Shown here: positions 19,387 through 31,640 of the stretch, one piece after another
Position numbering within the stretch: the stretch's first letter is position 1
Layout of the letters: each line of letters begins with the position of its first letter
NCBI RefSeq assembly: GCF_029193595.2
Contig: NZ_CP135052.1
Location: forward strand, 2,294,001 to 2,358,000
Origin: Providencia hangzhouensis
GTDB lineage: Bacteria; Pseudomonadota; Gammaproteobacteria; Enterobacterales; Enterobacteriaceae
DNA: 64,000 nucleotides
Reading direction: 5' to 3'
The notes under the pieces: model-generated
What the model saw: the letters and a program-made list of their open reading frames with translations, nothing else
What the model was told of the DNA's origin: nothing
The model's database searches: none
Translations under genes and position numbers: made by a program

Positions 19387-19410
19387 GCGCATTTTAATGT
19401 AGAAATGCGC
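19387..19410 (+). promoter_or_regulatory. Inverted repeat in the topA leader
   Basis: GCGCATTT (19387-19394) and AAATGCGC (19403-19410) form a perfect 8-bp stem with an 8-base loop, 29 bases ahead of the topA start. There is no T run, so it is not a terminator. It could be an operator or an mRNA leader hairpin. Confidence 0.4.
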
Positions 19411-19438
19411 CATTGTTGATATTTAGGTAAAGGTAAAT

Positions 19439-22045
19439 ATGGGTAAAGCTCTTGTTATAGTGGAGTCCCCGGCAAAGGCCAAAACGATTAATAAGTATCT
19501 TGGCAGTGGCTACGTTGTAAAAAGCAGCGTTGGCCACATTCGTGATCTGCCGAAAAGCGGCTCTGGTTCACAAACCGGCTCACAAAAGAGTACAGGCTCA
19601 TCTACCGACAAAACAAAGAAAGTGAAAAAAGATCCGCGTGATGCATTAGTTAAGCGCATGGGGATTGACCCTTACCATGGTTGGAAAGCGAATTATCAAA
19701 TTCTACCAGGTAAAGAAAAAGTGGTCTCTGAACTTAAATCACTGGCGGAGGATGCTGATCACATCTACCTCGCAACGGACTTGGACCGCGAAGGGGAAGC
19801 TATTGCGTGGCATTTACGTGAAGTGATTGGTGGAGACGATTCTCGTTTTAGTCGTGTTGTATTTAATGAGATCACCAAAAATGCGATCACTCAGGCATTT
19901 GATAGCCCTGGGGAATTAAATATAGATAGAGTTAACGCACAACAAGCGCGTCGTTTTATGGACCGAGTTGTGGGTTACATGGTTTCTCCACTGTTGTGGA
20001 AAAAAGTGGCTCGTGGCTTATCTGCTGGTCGTGTTCAATCAGTTGCTGTGAAACTGATAGTTGAACGTGAACGGGAAATTAAAGCCTTCGTTCCTGAAGA
20101 ATATTGGGAACTGCATGCCGACTTAGCCGATAAAGATATCGCTAATTTGCGTATGGAAGTCACTTCACAAGGTGGTAAGGCATTTAAGCCAGTCAATAAA
20201 GCGCAAACAGAGGCGGCGGTTAAATTACTGGAAAATGCCCGTTTTGCGGTTACTGACCGTGAAGATAGGCCGACATCCAGTAAACCGAGCGCACCGTATA
20301 TCACGTCAACGCTACAACAAGCTGCTAGTACCCGTTTAGGTTTCGGCGTGAAAAAAACCATGATGATGGCTCAGCGTCTTTATGAGGCGGGTTACATCAC
20401 TTATATGCGTACTGACTCAACAAACTTGAGTCAAGATGCACTTGACATGGTTCGTGGCTATATTAATGATAATTTTGGCGCGAAATACCTGCCAAAAGAT
20501 GCTAATGTGTATAGTAGCAAAGACAATTCGCAAGAGGCACACGAAGCCATTCGTCCTTCTAGTGTCGATGTTTTACCTGAGTCACTAAAAGACATGGAGA
20601 ACGACGCGAAAAGGTTGTATCAATTGATTTGGAATCAGTTTGTGGCTTGTCAAATGACACCTGCGAAATATGATTCAACAACCTTAACAGTCAAAGCAGG
20701 GGATTTTGAACTAAAAGCCAAAGGGCGTACTCTGCGCTTCGATGGTTGGACGAAAGTCATGCCTGCACTGCGTAAAAATGATGAAGACAAAACGCTGCCA
20801 CCAATACAAGTCGGTGCGGAGTTGTCTTTGGTTGAACTATTGCCTAGCCAGCACTTTACCAAGCCGCCAGCACGTTTTAGTGAAGCGTCTTTAGTTAAAG
20901 AATTAGAAAAGCGTGGTATTGGCCGTCCTTCAACGTATGCAGCGATTATTTCGACGATCCAAGACAGAGGTTATGTCAAAGTTGAAAACCGTCGTTTTTA
21001 TGCAGAAAAAATGGGTGAAATCGTCACAGACCGCTTAGAGGAAAACTTTAACGATCTGATGAACTATGATTTTACTGCACGTATGGAAGACCAACTGGAC
21101 CATGTTGCAAACCATGATGCCGAATGGAAAGCCGTATTAGATGAATTCTTCTCTGATTTTAGTAAGCAGCTCGATGTTGCTGAAAAAGAACCAGAGGAAG
21201 GGGGAATGCGCACCAACCCAATGGTAATTACCTCAATCACTTGCCCTGATTGTGAGCGTCATATGGGTATTCGTACCGCATCAACTGGGGTATTTTTAGG
21301 TTGCTCTGGTTACGCATTACCACCCAAAGAGCGTTGTAAAAAAACGATTAACCTTATCCCTGAAGACGAAGTCCTTAATGTCCTTGAAGGGGATGATGCG
21401 GAAACTAATGCGTTAAGAGCCAAACGCCGCTGTCCAAAATGCGGCACCGCGATGGACAGCTATTTGATTGATAATGGCCGTAAATTACATGTTTGTGGTA
21501 ATAACCCTGCGTGTGAAGGTTATGAAATCGAAGAAGGCGAGTTTCGTATTAAGGGTTATGACGGCCCGGTCATTGAGTGTGACAAGTGTGGTTCAGAAAT
21601 GCACCTGAAAATGGGGCGTTTTGGTAAGTACATGGGTTGCACCAACGAAGAGTGTAAAAATACGCGTAAAATCTTACGAAGTGGTGAAGTGGCACCACCG
21701 AAAGAAGATCCAGTGCCATTGCCGGAACTTCCATGTGAAAAATCTGATGCGTATTTTGTGTTACGTGATGGGGCTGCTGGCGTTTTCCTTGCGGCGAATA
21801 CATTCCCTAAATCACGAGAAACACGTGCACCACTAGTGGCAGAATTACAGCGTTTTAAAGACCGTTTACCTGAAAAACTCGCTTATTTAGCTGAAGCACC
21901 GGCTGAAGACGGTGAAGGTAACCCAACTGTCGTCCGTTTTAGTCGTAAAACGAAACAACAATATGTTTCTTCAGAGAAAAACGGCAAAGCAACGGGTTGG
22001 AGTGCATTCTACGTTGACGGTAAGTGGGAAGTAAAAGAAAAGTAA
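19439..22045 (+). CDS. topA: DNA topoisomerase I
   Basis: TopA (868 aa, usual length about 865) relaxes negatively supercoiled DNA. The TOPRIM domain has [17 protein letters not shown] and the DLDREGEA metal motif near residue 114. The active-site tyrosine is Tyr322 in [12 protein letters not shown]. The C-terminal region carries three four-cysteine zinc ribbons: CPDC with a CKK partner, CPKC with CGNNPAC, and CDKC with CTNEEC. A glycine/serine-rich insert lies at residues 40-60. A terminator follows. A 12/13 matS-like sequence is at 21015-21027. Confidence 0.98.
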   Translation: MGKALVIVESPAKAKTINKYLGSGYVVKSSVGHIRDLPKSGSGSQTGSQKSTGSSTDKTKKVKKDPRDALVKRMGIDPYHGWKANYQILPGKEKVVSELKSLAEDADHIYLATDLDREGEAIAWHLREVIGGDDSRFSRVVFNEITKNAITQAFDSPGELNIDRVNAQQARRFMDRVVGYMVSPLLWKKVARGLSAGRVQSVAVKLIVEREREIKAFVPEEYWELHADLADKDIANLRMEVTSQGGKAFKPVNKAQTEAAVKLLENARFAVTDREDRPTSSKPSAPYITSTLQQAASTRLGFGVKKTMMMAQRLYEAGYITYMRTDSTNLSQDALDMVRGYINDNFGAKYLPKDANVYSSKDNSQEAHEAIRPSSVDVLPESLKDMENDAKRLYQLIWNQFVACQMTPAKYDSTTLTVKAGDFELKAKGRTLRFDGWTKVMPALRKNDEDKTLPPIQVGAELSLVELLPSQHFTKPPARFSEASLVKELEKRGIGRPSTYAAIISTIQDRGYVKVENRRFYAEKMGEIVTDRLEENFNDLMNYDFTARMEDQLDHVANHDAEWKAVLDEFFSDFSKQLDVAEKEPEEGGMRTNPMVITSITCPDCERHMGIRTASTGVFLGCSGYALPPKERCKKTINLIPEDEVLNVLEGDDAETNALRAKRRCPKCGTAMDSYLIDNGRKLHVCGNNPACEGYEIEEGEFRIKGYDGPVIECDKCGSEMHLKMGRFGKYMGCTNEECKNTRKILRSGEVAPPKEDPVPLPELPCEKSDAYFVLRDGAAGVFLAANTFPKSRETRAPLVAELQRFKDRLPEKLAYLAEAPAEDGEGNPTVVRFSRKTKQQYVSSEKNGKATGWSAFYVDGKWEVKEK

Positions 22046-22363
22046 TAGCTCTCTTTTGTTTCCAAACAAAAAAGCCAATCATTTAATTAGATTGGCTTTT
22101 TTATTAACTTGTCAATTTCATATCAATGCCTATCAGTGAATAACCCGCTGTTATACTGTCCATTCCTTTATTTCTTATCGTTCACTGTGATACAGCCACC
22201 AATTTTTAACTAAACTCAAATGTAGCACCAAAGTGATAACTAATTTGTGTTAACTTAAGATAGAGTCGTTGTAGTTATCAATTGGCAGTAATAATCCTTA
22301 CCTTGCTGAAATATTTAGGTAAGTCGATGGAATGATAGATAAAAGTTATCCACCGGAGGCAAA
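22046..22363. other. Gap between topA and sodC
   Basis: About 318 bases with the topA terminator at the left and the sodC ribosome site (CCGGAGG) at the right. Between them I see no gene and no operator I can name. Confidence 0.5.
22068..22102 (+). terminator. topA terminator
   Basis: AAAAAAGCCAATC pairs with GATTGGCTTTTTT around a 9-base loop, 23 bases past the topA stop. Strong intrinsic terminator. Confidence 0.92.
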
Positions 22364-22888
22364 ATGAAGTTAAAAATGTGTTTACTGGCTGCATTATTGA
22401 CAGCGGGGACAGCGTACGCTGCTCAGTCTACTGTTGTATTAAAAGAAGCGACACCCACAGGTGATGGTAAAGCAATAGGTGAGGTTGTTATCTCAGAAAC
22501 GGAATATGGATTACTGTTCACGCCTAAATTAACAGGACTACAAGCAGGCATTCATGGCTTCCATATTCATGAGAACCCAAGCTGCGAACCTGCAGAAAAA
22601 GACGGTAAATCGGTACCTGCATTAAAAGCAGGTGGTCATTTAGACCCAGCCAAAACAGGAGTTCATAAAGGCCCTTATGATAACACAGGGCATTTAGGCG
22701 ATTTACCCGGCTTAGTTGCCGATAGCCAAGGTAATGCTAATTATGCGGTACTAGCGCCACGTTTAAAATCACTCAAAGATGTTCAAGATCGTGCATTGAT
22801 GGTGCATGTGGGTGGTGATAACTATTCTGATGACCCAGCGGCGTTAGGCGGTGGTGGGGCTAGGATGGCCTGCGGCGTCATCAAATAA
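22364..22888 (+). CDS. sodC: Periplasmic Cu/Zn superoxide dismutase
   Basis: SodC (174 aa) turns superoxide into peroxide and oxygen in the periplasm. It has a signal peptide ending TAGTAYA. Copper and zinc ligands are in GFHIHENPSC, GGHLDPAKTGVHKGPYD and GHLGDLPGL, and the C-terminal VHVGGDNYSDDPAALGGGGAR carries the last copper histidine and the conserved Arg; the disulphide cysteines are in NPSCEP and RMACGV. CCGGAGG gives a strong ribosome site. E. coli K-12 has sodC elsewhere, so its place between topA and cysB is a lineage trait. Confidence 0.96.
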   Translation: MKLKMCLLAALLTAGTAYAAQSTVVLKEATPTGDGKAIGEVVISETEYGLLFTPKLTGLQAGIHGFHIHENPSCEPAEKDGKSVPALKAGGHLDPAKTGVHKGPYDNTGHLGDLPGLVADSQGNANYAVLAPRLKSLKDVQDRALMVHVGGDNYSDDPAALGGGGARMACGVIK

Positions 22889-23313
22889 TACGCGTCATAT
22901 TTCAAGCTGTGGCGTTGTTAGCTGCGCTTGCTAACCCTAGTCACATACTGATGTATGCTCCTAGGCCTTAGCGCCGCTTGCTAACCCTAGTCACATACTG
23001 ATGTATGCTCCTAGGCCTTAGCGCCGCTTGCTGCCTAGCCACAACTTGAACTATTTAGCGTATTAAAACGTTTATTTATTAATATTTCAAAGCTGTGGCG
23101 TTGTTAGCTGTGCTTGCTACCCCTAGTCACATACTGATGTATGCTCCTAGGTCTTAGCGCCGCTTGCTGCCTAGCCACAACTTGAACGATTTAGCGTATT
23201 GTATTGATTAAAAAGTTATTTAAATAGCAGTATTGTTAGTTGGGCTTGCTAATTTTAAATATACTAATATATGCCACTAGGGCTTAGCACCGTTTGTTAC
23301 CTAGCTATGAAGG
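22887..23313. repeat. Cluster of three palindromic repeat copies with a tandem 50-bp duplication
   Basis: Copy A spans 22887-23064. It is bounded by inverted ends: AATACGC at 22887 and GCGTATT at 23064, then TTCAAGCTGTGGC and GCCACAACTTGAA. Its core is CATACTGATGTATG, and a 50-bp block (22931-22980) is repeated exactly at 22981-23030. Copy B (about 23084-23201) is the single-core form. Copy C (about 23221-23313) is a decayed relative. The element starts on the sodC stop codon. It resembles the imperfect palindromic intergenic repeats of Yersinia and related genera; it has no coding capacity and would fold into long hairpins in RNA. Confidence 0.9.
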
Positions 23314-23341
23314 GCTCAGAAAATAATCTGAGCCTTTTTTC
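23313..23341 (+). terminator. Terminator after the repeat cluster (plus strand)
   Basis: GGCTCAGA pairs with TCTGAGCC around a 6-base loop, followed by seven T. It lies between the convergent sodC and M13 peptidase genes and would stop plus-strand transcripts coming through the repeats. Confidence 0.88.
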
Positions 23342-23343
23342 TA

Positions 23344-25377
23344 TTACCAAATACGAATACGCTGTTCTGGTGCCAAATACAGGGCGTTATTTTTATCAAC
23401 ACCGAATGTTTCGTACCAGTCATCAATATTGCGTACTACGCCATTTGCGCGAAATTGGTTAGGGCTATGAGGGTCCGTCATAATCTTATTACGTTCAGAT
23501 TCTTTATTTGACAGCTCTTGCCACGTGCGTGCCCAAGCAATGAAGAAACGCTGTAACCCAGTTGTTCCGTCAATAATTGGAGCCTCACCATTTGGGTAAT
23601 TTTCTTTGGCAAATTGCTTATAAGCACTTAAGGCGATATTTAACCCACCGAGGTCACCAATATTCTCCCCTAATGTAAGCTCACCGTTCACCTTTAAGCC
23701 ATCAACAGTAAAGCCGTTATATTGTTCAACAAGCTTAGCGGTTTTCTCTTTGAAGTGGGTTTTAGCGCTCTCACTCCACCAATTACGTAACTGCCCGGTT
23801 CCGTCATATAAACTGCCTTGGTCGTCAAAACCATGGCCCATTTCGTGGCCGATGACTGCACCTATTGCGCCATAGTTATAGGCTGGGTCAACATTAGGGT
23901 CAAAGAACGGTGCTTGTAAAATTGCAGCAGGGAACACAATTTCATTTTGAACAGGGTTGAAATAGGCATTGACTGTTTGTGGCGTCATTCCCCATTCCCA
24001 TTGACGAACAGGCTGACCAATTTTGCCAATCATATCATCATATGACCAAGCTAAAACTTGCTTATAATTATCTAATAATGAATCGGGCTTAAGGTTAATC
24101 GCACTGAAATCATTCCATTGGTCTGGATAACCCACTTTAACCGTGAATTGTTCCAATTTTTTAAGGGCTTCTTGGCGAGTAGGCTCATCCATCCAGTCAT
24201 TGACTTTTAAGCGTGAATTAAATGTTCCTCTCACATAACTAACCAAATCTTTAATTTTTTCTTTAGCTTGAGGGTCGAAATATTGTTCGACGTAAATTTG
24301 CCCTAATGGCTCACCTTGGAGTGAGTTAACGGTTTGCAAAGCGCGCTCTTGGCGGGTGCGTTGCTTCTCAATACCATTGAGTTTTTTCGAGTAAAAATCA
24401 AACTGAGCATCTGCGATGGTTTGGTTTAAATAACGTGCGTGCTCACTAATATACTGAAAGGTTAAGTAATCTTTTAATGTCGAAACTGGGGTATCTGCAA
24501 AAATCTTTGCAGTTTGTTCAACTGCGCTGTCCGTTTCAACGACCACTTTCGCAAGTTGCTTATCAGTTAACTTGCGGCTAGTAATAAAGCTATCCCAATC
24601 AAAACCTTGGGTATGGTTTTTCATTTCAGCTAAGGTCATTGCATGGTAATTTTTGATAGTGTCACGGCGGGCCTCAGGGCTCCAATGTACAGTTGCAATC
24701 GCTTTTTCTAAATCAAAAATTTTCTGTGCTTTTTGTGTGACATCTTTTTCACCGGCTAGCTCTAACATGGTAGCGATATAAGCGATATAACTTTTTCGAA
24801 TATCTTCCATTTGCGGTGTGTTATCGAGGTAATAAGTCCGATTAGGTAGCCCTAAGCCGCCTTGGCCGATATAAAGCACATAGGTATCCGGTGCTTTAGC
24901 ATCTAAGTCTACCCAATAAGAAATCAATGATTTGTAGTCGGGTTGGGTCATTAACTGGCTAATATCACTATGGCTTTTAGCTTTCTTAATGGCATCTAAA
25001 TCGGATTTTATTGGGGTAATTCCTGCCTGTTCGATAGCCGTTTCATTCAGGTAACTAAGATATAAATTTCGAATATTTCGTTGATTATGCGTAAGTTTGT
25101 TTTCGGGGATCTGCTGTAGCTGGTCAATTATCGATTGAATTTGTTTTTCTGTATTTAAGTATAATTCCACAAAAGAGTTAATACGTGGCATACCGGTAGG
25201 GATTTGCGCTTTATTTATCCAATCTTCATTCACATAACGGTAAAAATCATTGCCGGGTTCAATCGTGTCAGACAAAACAATTTTTTGTTGTCCATAACTA
25301 ACTTCTTTTGCCAATAGTGACGGGGCAAAAGAAATAGTCGACATACCAATAATTAAAGCCAAAACATTTAAACGCAT
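23344..25377 (-). CDS. pepO: M13-family zinc metallopeptidase (neprilysin/PepO-like)
   Basis: A 677-aa secreted endopeptidase of the M13 family. A signal peptide ends near SFAPSLLAKE. The zinc motif HEMGH is in GAVIGHEMGHGFDDQG near residue 510, and the third ligand Glu is in LTLGENIGDLGG near residue 567. NAYFNPVQNEIVFPAAIL and the C-terminal FRANGVVRN and FGVDKNNALYLAPEQRIRIW are hallmarks of the family. It has no N-terminal membrane anchor apart from the cleavable signal, so it is probably periplasmic. Family members cut peptides below about 40 residues. The gene is monocistronic; the symbol is by family. Confidence 0.93.
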   Translation of the reverse strand: MRLNVLALIIGMSTISFAPSLLAKEVSYGQQKIVLSDTIEPGNDFYRYVNEDWINKAQIPTGMPRINSFVELYLNTEKQIQSIIDQLQQIPENKLTHNQRNIRNLYLSYLNETAIEQAGITPIKSDLDAIKKAKSHSDISQLMTQPDYKSLISYWVDLDAKAPDTYVLYIGQGGLGLPNRTYYLDNTPQMEDIRKSYIAYIATMLELAGEKDVTQKAQKIFDLEKAIATVHWSPEARRDTIKNYHAMTLAEMKNHTQGFDWDSFITSRKLTDKQLAKVVVETDSAVEQTAKIFADTPVSTLKDYLTFQYISEHARYLNQTIADAQFDFYSKKLNGIEKQRTRQERALQTVNSLQGEPLGQIYVEQYFDPQAKEKIKDLVSYVRGTFNSRLKVNDWMDEPTRQEALKKLEQFTVKVGYPDQWNDFSAINLKPDSLLDNYKQVLAWSYDDMIGKIGQPVRQWEWGMTPQTVNAYFNPVQNEIVFPAAILQAPFFDPNVDPAYNYGAIGAVIGHEMGHGFDDQGSLYDGTGQLRNWWSESAKTHFKEKTAKLVEQYNGFTVDGLKVNGELTLGENIGDLGGLNIALSAYKQFAKENYPNGEAPIIDGTTGLQRFFIAWARTWQELSNKESERNKIMTDPHSPNQFRANGVVRNIDDWYETFGVDKNNALYLAPEQRIRIW

Positions 25378-26667
<1,290 letters not shown>

Positions 26668-26711
26668 TTTCTTTATATTATATTTTTGCCTTGTCATACT
26701 TTGTAAGTAGG

Positions 26712-26741
26712 AACCCTAGTGATCGTATTTCTAGGGTTTTT
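26712..26741 (+). terminator. cysB terminator
   Basis: AACCCTAG pairs with CTAGGGTT around an 11-base loop, then TTTTG. It lies 45 bases after the cysB stop. Confidence 0.8.
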
Positions 26742-26950
26742 GTTATTAATACCGAGTTGATGTACTTGGTTTTTTCCTGACTTATTTCCCTTCTTATCTT
26801 AAATTTCCTATTATTAGTAGAGAAAAATTCAATATTTGGCACAAAATCTATAAATCAAATTTCTAGAGCAACTAAGATTACAATTGGTTAACAAAAAATA
26901 ATGGTGGTAAATACAAATATTGCCATAGCCATAAAAACCAAGGAGGAGTT

Positions 26951-29623
26951 ATGTCGTTGAGTCTAAAAACAACGAGTGCTTCGACACTCAATGTTGGAAA
27001 CAAGCAGTATAATTACTTCAGTTTAGCGATTGCTGAAAAAAAGCTCGGTGAGGGGACTAAATTACCTAAGTCATTAAAAGTTTTACTCGAAAATCTATTA
27101 CGTCATATTGATGGCACCTCAGTTGTCGAACAAGATTTACAAGCAATAATTGACTGGCAAAAAAACGCGCATGCAGATAGAGAAATTGCTTATCGCCCAG
27201 CGCGTGTTCTCATGCAAGACTTCACGGGTGTTCCTGCTGTTGTTGACCTTGCCGCTATGCGTGAAGCAGTTAAATCCCTTGGCGGCAATGTTGAGCAAGT
27301 AAACCCGTTGTCACCTGTTGATTTAGTGATTGACCACTCGGTGATGGTGGATGAGTTTGCAACCGAATCCGCATTTGGCGATAACGTTGAAATTGAAATG
27401 GCGCGTAACCATGAACGTTATTTATTTTTACGTTGGGGCCAAAAAGCATTTAATCGTTTTCAAGTAGTGCCGCCGGGTACCGGTATCTGTCACCAAGTTA
27501 ATTTAGAATACCTTGGCAAGGCAGTATGGTATGAAGAAATTGACGGTAAATTATATGCCTATCCCGATACTTTAGTGGGTACGGACTCTCATACGACGAT
27601 GATCAACGGGTTAGGTGTGTTAGGTTGGGGTGTCGGTGGTATTGAAGCTGAAGCCGCGATGTTAGGCCAACCGGTTTCAATGCTGATCCCTGATGTTGTT
27701 GGTTTTAAATTGACAGGGAAATTATCCGAAGGGATAACGGCAACCGACCTTGTATTGACGGTAACACAAATGCTACGTCAACATGGTGTTGTGGGGAAAT
27801 TTGTTGAATTTTATGGTGATGGCTTAGCGGATTTACCATTAGCAGACCGAGCAACGATTGCAAATATGTCACCTGAATATGGCGCAACTTGTGGTTTTTT
27901 CCCTGTTGATGAAGTGACGCTATCTTATATGCGTTTAACTGGGCGCAGTGATGATGAAATTGCGCTGGTGGAAGCTTATAGCAAAGAACAGGGTTTGTGG
28001 CGTTATGCAGGTGATGAACCTATTTTTACCAGTACACTTGAGTTAGACATGTCGACGGTGGAATCCAGCCTAGCAGGGCCAAAACGTCCGCAAGATAGAG
28101 TTGAACTCAGCCAAGTTCCGAAAGCATTTCGCGGTGCAGTAGAGTTAGAAGTTAATAAAAAAATTCAATCGAGCTATCCTTCTGTTAAATATCAAAATAA
28201 AACTTTTGAGTTAACCGATGGTGCAGTCGTTATTGCGGCAATTACATCTTGTACGAATACGTCAAACCCAAGTGTATTAATGGCCGCGGGGCTATTAGCG
28301 AAAAAAGCCGTTGAAAAAGGGTTAGTTCGTCAGCCATGGGTTAAATCATCATTGGCACCGGGTTCAAAAGTCGTCACTGATTATCTTGCTGTCGCGGGTT
28401 TAACGCCTTATTTAGATAAGCTCGGATTTAATCTTGTCGGATATGGATGCACAACCTGTATTGGTAACTCAGGCCCATTGCCAGAACCAATAGAAGAGGC
28501 GATTAAACAAGCGGATCTTACCGTTGGCGCTGTGCTATCAGGTAACCGTAACTTTGAAGGGCGAATTCATCCATTGGTGAAAACCAACTGGTTAGCATCA
28601 CCGCCACTTGTTGTTGCATATGCTCTGGCGGGTAACATGAATATCAACTTGAAAACCGATCCTATCGGTGTCGATAAATCAGGTAACGATGTTTATTTGA
28701 AAGATATTTGGCCATCGAGTGCTGAAATTGCCCAAGCTGTACAGCAAGTTAAAACAGACATGTTCCGTAAAGAATATAATGCGGTCTTTGAAGGTGATGA
28801 CGCTTGGAGAGCATTGAAAGTTGAAAGCTCTTCAACTTATCACTGGCAAGAAGACTCAACTTATATTCGCCATCCACCTTTTTTTGAAGGTATGCAAGTC
28901 CAGCCAGCACCGGTCAAAGATATTTATGGTGCAAATATTTTAGCGATCCTCGGCGACTCGGTAACGACTGACCATATTTCTCCTGCAGGGAATATCAAAA
29001 AAGAGAGTCCAGCGGGGCGCTATCTGCAAGAACACGGCGTTGCTGTTGCAGATTTCAACTCTTATGGCTCGCGTCGTGGTAACCATGAAGTGATGATGCG
29101 AGGAACATTTGCGAATATTCGTATTCGCAATGAAATGGTGCCGGGTGTAGAGGGGGGATATACCTTACATATACCGACAGGCAAACAAATGGCGATTTAT
29201 GATGCGGCAATGCTGTATCAACAAGAAAATCACCCACTGGCCATAATCGCCGGGAAAGAATATGGTTCAGGTTCTAGCCGAGATTGGGCAGCGAAAGGTA
29301 CGAATTTGTTAGGTGTGAGAGTTGTCATTACTGAATCATACGAGCGTATCCACCGTTCTAATTTGATTGGCATGGGGATTATACCTTTAGAATTTAAAGA
29401 TGGGGTATCTCGTAAAACTCTCGGGTTAAAAGGTGATGAACGCATTGATGTCACAGGGCTTCAGTCAATTACCCCAGGGCAGGATATCACGGTGAAAATC
29501 ACTTATGGTAATGGGGATATAAAAGAAGTTATAACTCGCTGTCGTATTGATACTGCAACGGAGATGGATTATTACCGTCATGGTGGTATTTTGCATTATG
29601 TGATAAGGCAGATGTTACATTAA
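26951..29623 (+). CDS. acnA: Aconitate hydratase A
   Basis: AcnA (890 aa) interconverts citrate and isocitrate in the TCA cycle; in enterobacteria it is the stress- and stationary-phase form and can act as an RNA-binding apo-protein. The 4Fe-4S cysteines are in [12 protein letters not shown] near residue 434 and [16 protein letters not shown] near residue 500. [22 protein letters not shown] and the C-terminal swivel domain ([35 protein letters not shown]) are intact. AAGGAGGAG gives a strong ribosome site. Confidence 0.97.
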   Translation: MSLSLKTTSASTLNVGNKQYNYFSLAIAEKKLGEGTKLPKSLKVLLENLLRHIDGTSVVEQDLQAIIDWQKNAHADREIAYRPARVLMQDFTGVPAVVDLAAMREAVKSLGGNVEQVNPLSPVDLVIDHSVMVDEFATESAFGDNVEIEMARNHERYLFLRWGQKAFNRFQVVPPGTGICHQVNLEYLGKAVWYEEIDGKLYAYPDTLVGTDSHTTMINGLGVLGWGVGGIEAEAAMLGQPVSMLIPDVVGFKLTGKLSEGITATDLVLTVTQMLRQHGVVGKFVEFYGDGLADLPLADRATIANMSPEYGATCGFFPVDEVTLSYMRLTGRSDDEIALVEAYSKEQGLWRYAGDEPIFTSTLELDMSTVESSLAGPKRPQDRVELSQVPKAFRGAVELEVNKKIQSSYPSVKYQNKTFELTDGAVVIAAITSCTNTSNPSVLMAAGLLAKKAVEKGLVRQPWVKSSLAPGSKVVTDYLAVAGLTPYLDKLGFNLVGYGCTTCIGNSGPLPEPIEEAIKQADLTVGAVLSGNRNFEGRIHPLVKTNWLASPPLVVAYALAGNMNINLKTDPIGVDKSGNDVYLKDIWPSSAEIAQAVQQVKTDMFRKEYNAVFEGDDAWRALKVESSSTYHWQEDSTYIRHPPFFEGMQVQPAPVKDIYGANILAILGDSVTTDHISPAGNIKKESPAGRYLQEHGVAVADFNSYGSRRGNHEVMMRGTFANIRIRNEMVPGVEGGYTLHIPTGKQMAIYDAAMLYQQENHPLAIIAGKEYGSGSSRDWAAKGTNLLGVRVVITESYERIHRSNLIGMGIIPLEFKDGVSRKTLGLKGDERIDVTGLQSITPGQDITVKITYGNGDIKEVITRCRIDTATEMDYYRHGGILHYVIRQMLH

Positions 29624-29643
29624 TCATTAAATCATGACACTTC

Positions 29644-29679
29644 AACGCCTGTAAGATTGTATCCTACGGGCGTTTTTAT
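29644..29679 (+). terminator. acnA terminator
   Basis: AACGCCTGTA pairs with TACGGGCGTT, with one G-U pair, around an 11-base loop, followed by TTTATTTTTT. Confidence 0.85.
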
Positions 29680-29919
29680 TTTTTAATATTTAATCTTATT
29701 TATCAATCTTGTTTTTTCTCAATATTTTTGATGGCAATCTACGTTATGGTGTTAAATAGACGGTAAATTAAAGGAGAAAATAGTCGCAACTAGGCTAAAT
29801 GAAAATAGGGTGAAGTTCGCCATAAATAAGTTTCTTTGTGCAAAATAATTGAATGTAATAGCTTTAGCATGGGTCACCATGTGACTGAGCTTATCGAAAA
29901 CACTATTAAGGAAATGAGT

Positions 29920-30363
29920 ATGGCAGATATCAATGAAACCGATTTCTATAAAGGGGCATTGTGGGCAGCAGATATCTTATTAACCACATCCCATTTTGAT
30001 GGTGCGAACGAAGAGGTTCGTGACATTTTGGAGCACATACCTAACTTATATTCTATTGTGATGAGAACACCTGAAACGGAAGTCCATGATTTGCGTTTAT
30101 ATGCAGACAAAGAATTTCCACTCGGCTTAAATGCAGATTATACCGCCATTACTATTGCGCCATTACAAGACTACTTTGATATTCTGCCGATGCCCGATCA
30201 AAACCCTGAAAGTATTACGGTTGAAGTTGATTACTGGGGAGTGGTCGCAACAACATCTGCGGGTAAACAAGATTTATTGATTGCTGGTTTGGCAACGGCA
30301 GAGCAAGCACAGCATTATGCGCAAACACTAACTCAACAACTTGAATTGCAAAGAGCAAAATAG
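29920..30363 (+). CDS. Hypothetical acidic protein, 147 aa
   Basis: I do not recognise this protein. The start at 29920 (MADINETDFYKGALWAADIL) follows AAGGA by seven bases; an open frame upstream lacks a comparable site. It has no signal peptide or membrane segment, is rich in Asp and Glu, and looks globular and cytoplasmic, with a predicted hydrophobic strand pattern in YTAITIAPLQDYF and ITVEVDYWGVVATT and a helical C-terminus. It stands alone between the acnA terminator and a shared terminator with hemB. Confidence 0.75.
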   Translation: MADINETDFYKGALWAADILLTTSHFDGANEEVRDILEHIPNLYSIVMRTPETEVHDLRLYADKEFPLGLNADYTAITIAPLQDYFDILPMPDQNPESITVEVDYWGVVATTSAGKQDLLIAGLATAEQAQHYAQTLTQQLELQRAK

Positions 30364-30417
30364 CCATTTGGTTGTTAATTGGTCGATTTAAGTATTATTA
30401 TTCAACAAAAATGACAA

Positions 30418-30457
30418 AAACCCGCACTACTGTAATTATATACAGTGGTGCGGGTTT
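30418..30457. terminator. Bidirectional terminator between the 147-aa gene and hemB
   Basis: AAACCCGCACTACTGTA pairs almost fully with TACAGTGGTGCGGGTTT around a 5-base loop, flanked by A and T runs. It serves two convergent genes. Confidence 0.9.
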
Positions 30458-30473
30458 CTTTAACTGAATGAGA

Positions 30474-31451
30474 TTATAACGCGTTGGCTTCGGCTAATTG
30501 TAAAGCGAAATAAGTGAAAATAAGATCAGCACCTGCGCGTTTGATTGACCCCAGTGTTTCAAGAGCCACACGAGTTTCATCAATTGCACCCGCTTGAGCA
30601 GCAAATTTAATTTGTGCATATTCGCCACTGACTTGATAAGCACCGATAGGTAATTGGGTATGCTCGCGTAAATCACGAATAATATCCAAATAAGCCCCAG
30701 CAGGTTTAATCATTAGCGCGTCAGCACCTTCACGTTCATCAATTAGTGATTCATGTAGTGCTTCACGGCGGTTCATTGGGTTCATCTGATAGGTTTTTCT
30801 ATCCCCTTTAAGGCATGAACCCGCTGCATCTCGGAATGGGCCATACAGTGCTGAAGCAAATTTTGTGGAGTAAGACATAATAGCGGTGTCTGTAAAACCA
30901 GCTTCATCAAGTGCATGACGAATTGCGGCAACTTGGCCATCCATTGCAGCAGATGGGGCAATAAAATCAGCACCTGCGCGTGCAGCGGCAACCGCTTGTA
31001 AACCTAGGTTATGGATGGTTGCATCGTTATCAACGATATGGCCGTGCATGACACCACAGTGACCATGGGAAGTGTATTCACAAAAACAGGTGTCAGACAT
31101 CACTATCATTTCAGGGACGGTTTCTTTACAGATACGTGACATACGTGCCACTAAACCATTTTCTTGCCATGCATCACTACCATTATCATCAAGATGATGG
31201 GAAACCCCAAAGGTCATCACTGATTTTATTCCTGCATTTGCGATACGCTCAATTTCATAAGCAAGGCGTTTTTCAGGAATACGCATAACACCCGGCATGC
31301 TGTTGATTGGCATATAATCGTCGAGTTCTTCTTCAACAAAAATTGGCAAGCAAAGGTCATTAATAGAAAGGTGAGTTTCTTGGAATAAAGTGCGGAGTTT
31401 TTCAGTTTTACGCAATCTTCTCATGCGTTGAATGGAATGCAGGTTGTTCAC
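30474..31451 (-). CDS. hemB: Delta-aminolevulinic acid dehydratase (porphobilinogen synthase)
   Basis: HemB (325 aa) condenses two 5-aminolevulinate molecules to porphobilinogen in haem synthesis. The zinc-binding cysteines are in [17 protein letters not shown] near residue 120. The two active-site lysines are in [17 protein letters not shown] near residue 196 and [12 protein letters not shown] near residue 248. The start codon is GTG at 31451, with AGGAGA seven bases upstream; no ATG fits as well. Confidence 0.97.
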   Translation of the reverse strand: MNNLHSIQRMRRLRKTEKLRTLFQETHLSINDLCLPIFVEEELDDYMPINSMPGVMRIPEKRLAYEIERIANAGIKSVMTFGVSHHLDDNGSDAWQENGLVARMSRICKETVPEMIVMSDTCFCEYTSHGHCGVMHGHIVDNDATIHNLGLQAVAAARAGADFIAPSAAMDGQVAAIRHALDEAGFTDTAIMSYSTKFASALYGPFRDAAGSCLKGDRKTYQMNPMNRREALHESLIDEREGADALMIKPAGAYLDIIRDLREHTQLPIGAYQVSGEYAQIKFAAQAGAIDETRVALETLGSIKRAGADLIFTYFALQLAEANAL

Positions 31452-31640
31452 AGTATCTCCTGGTAGTATGCGGAATAAACCTCAAAAACTCAGTTTATTC
31501 GTCAGGGTAATCAGATGGCTAACAGTATAAACCTTATGGAAAGAAAGTGAATATAGCCGTGGATAAATGGCACACTTTGAATGGTGATAATGAAATAGGA
31601 AAAATAAAGGGAAGAGCAGAACACTCTTCCTTTGCTGAGG

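Noticed and set aside
22931..23030. The exact tandem repeats after sodC as a CRISPR array
   Set aside because: The copies directly abut with no unique spacers, the unit is internally palindromic and no cas genes are near.
24653..24665. matS-like TTGATAGTGTCAC in the M13 peptidase gene
   Set aside because: Two mismatches lie in one fixed half-site, so binding is doubtful.
29836..29919. Extension of the 147-aa orphan to an upstream TTG
   Set aside because: TTG at 29836 has no ribosome site, whereas AAGGA precedes the ATG at 29920 by seven bases.
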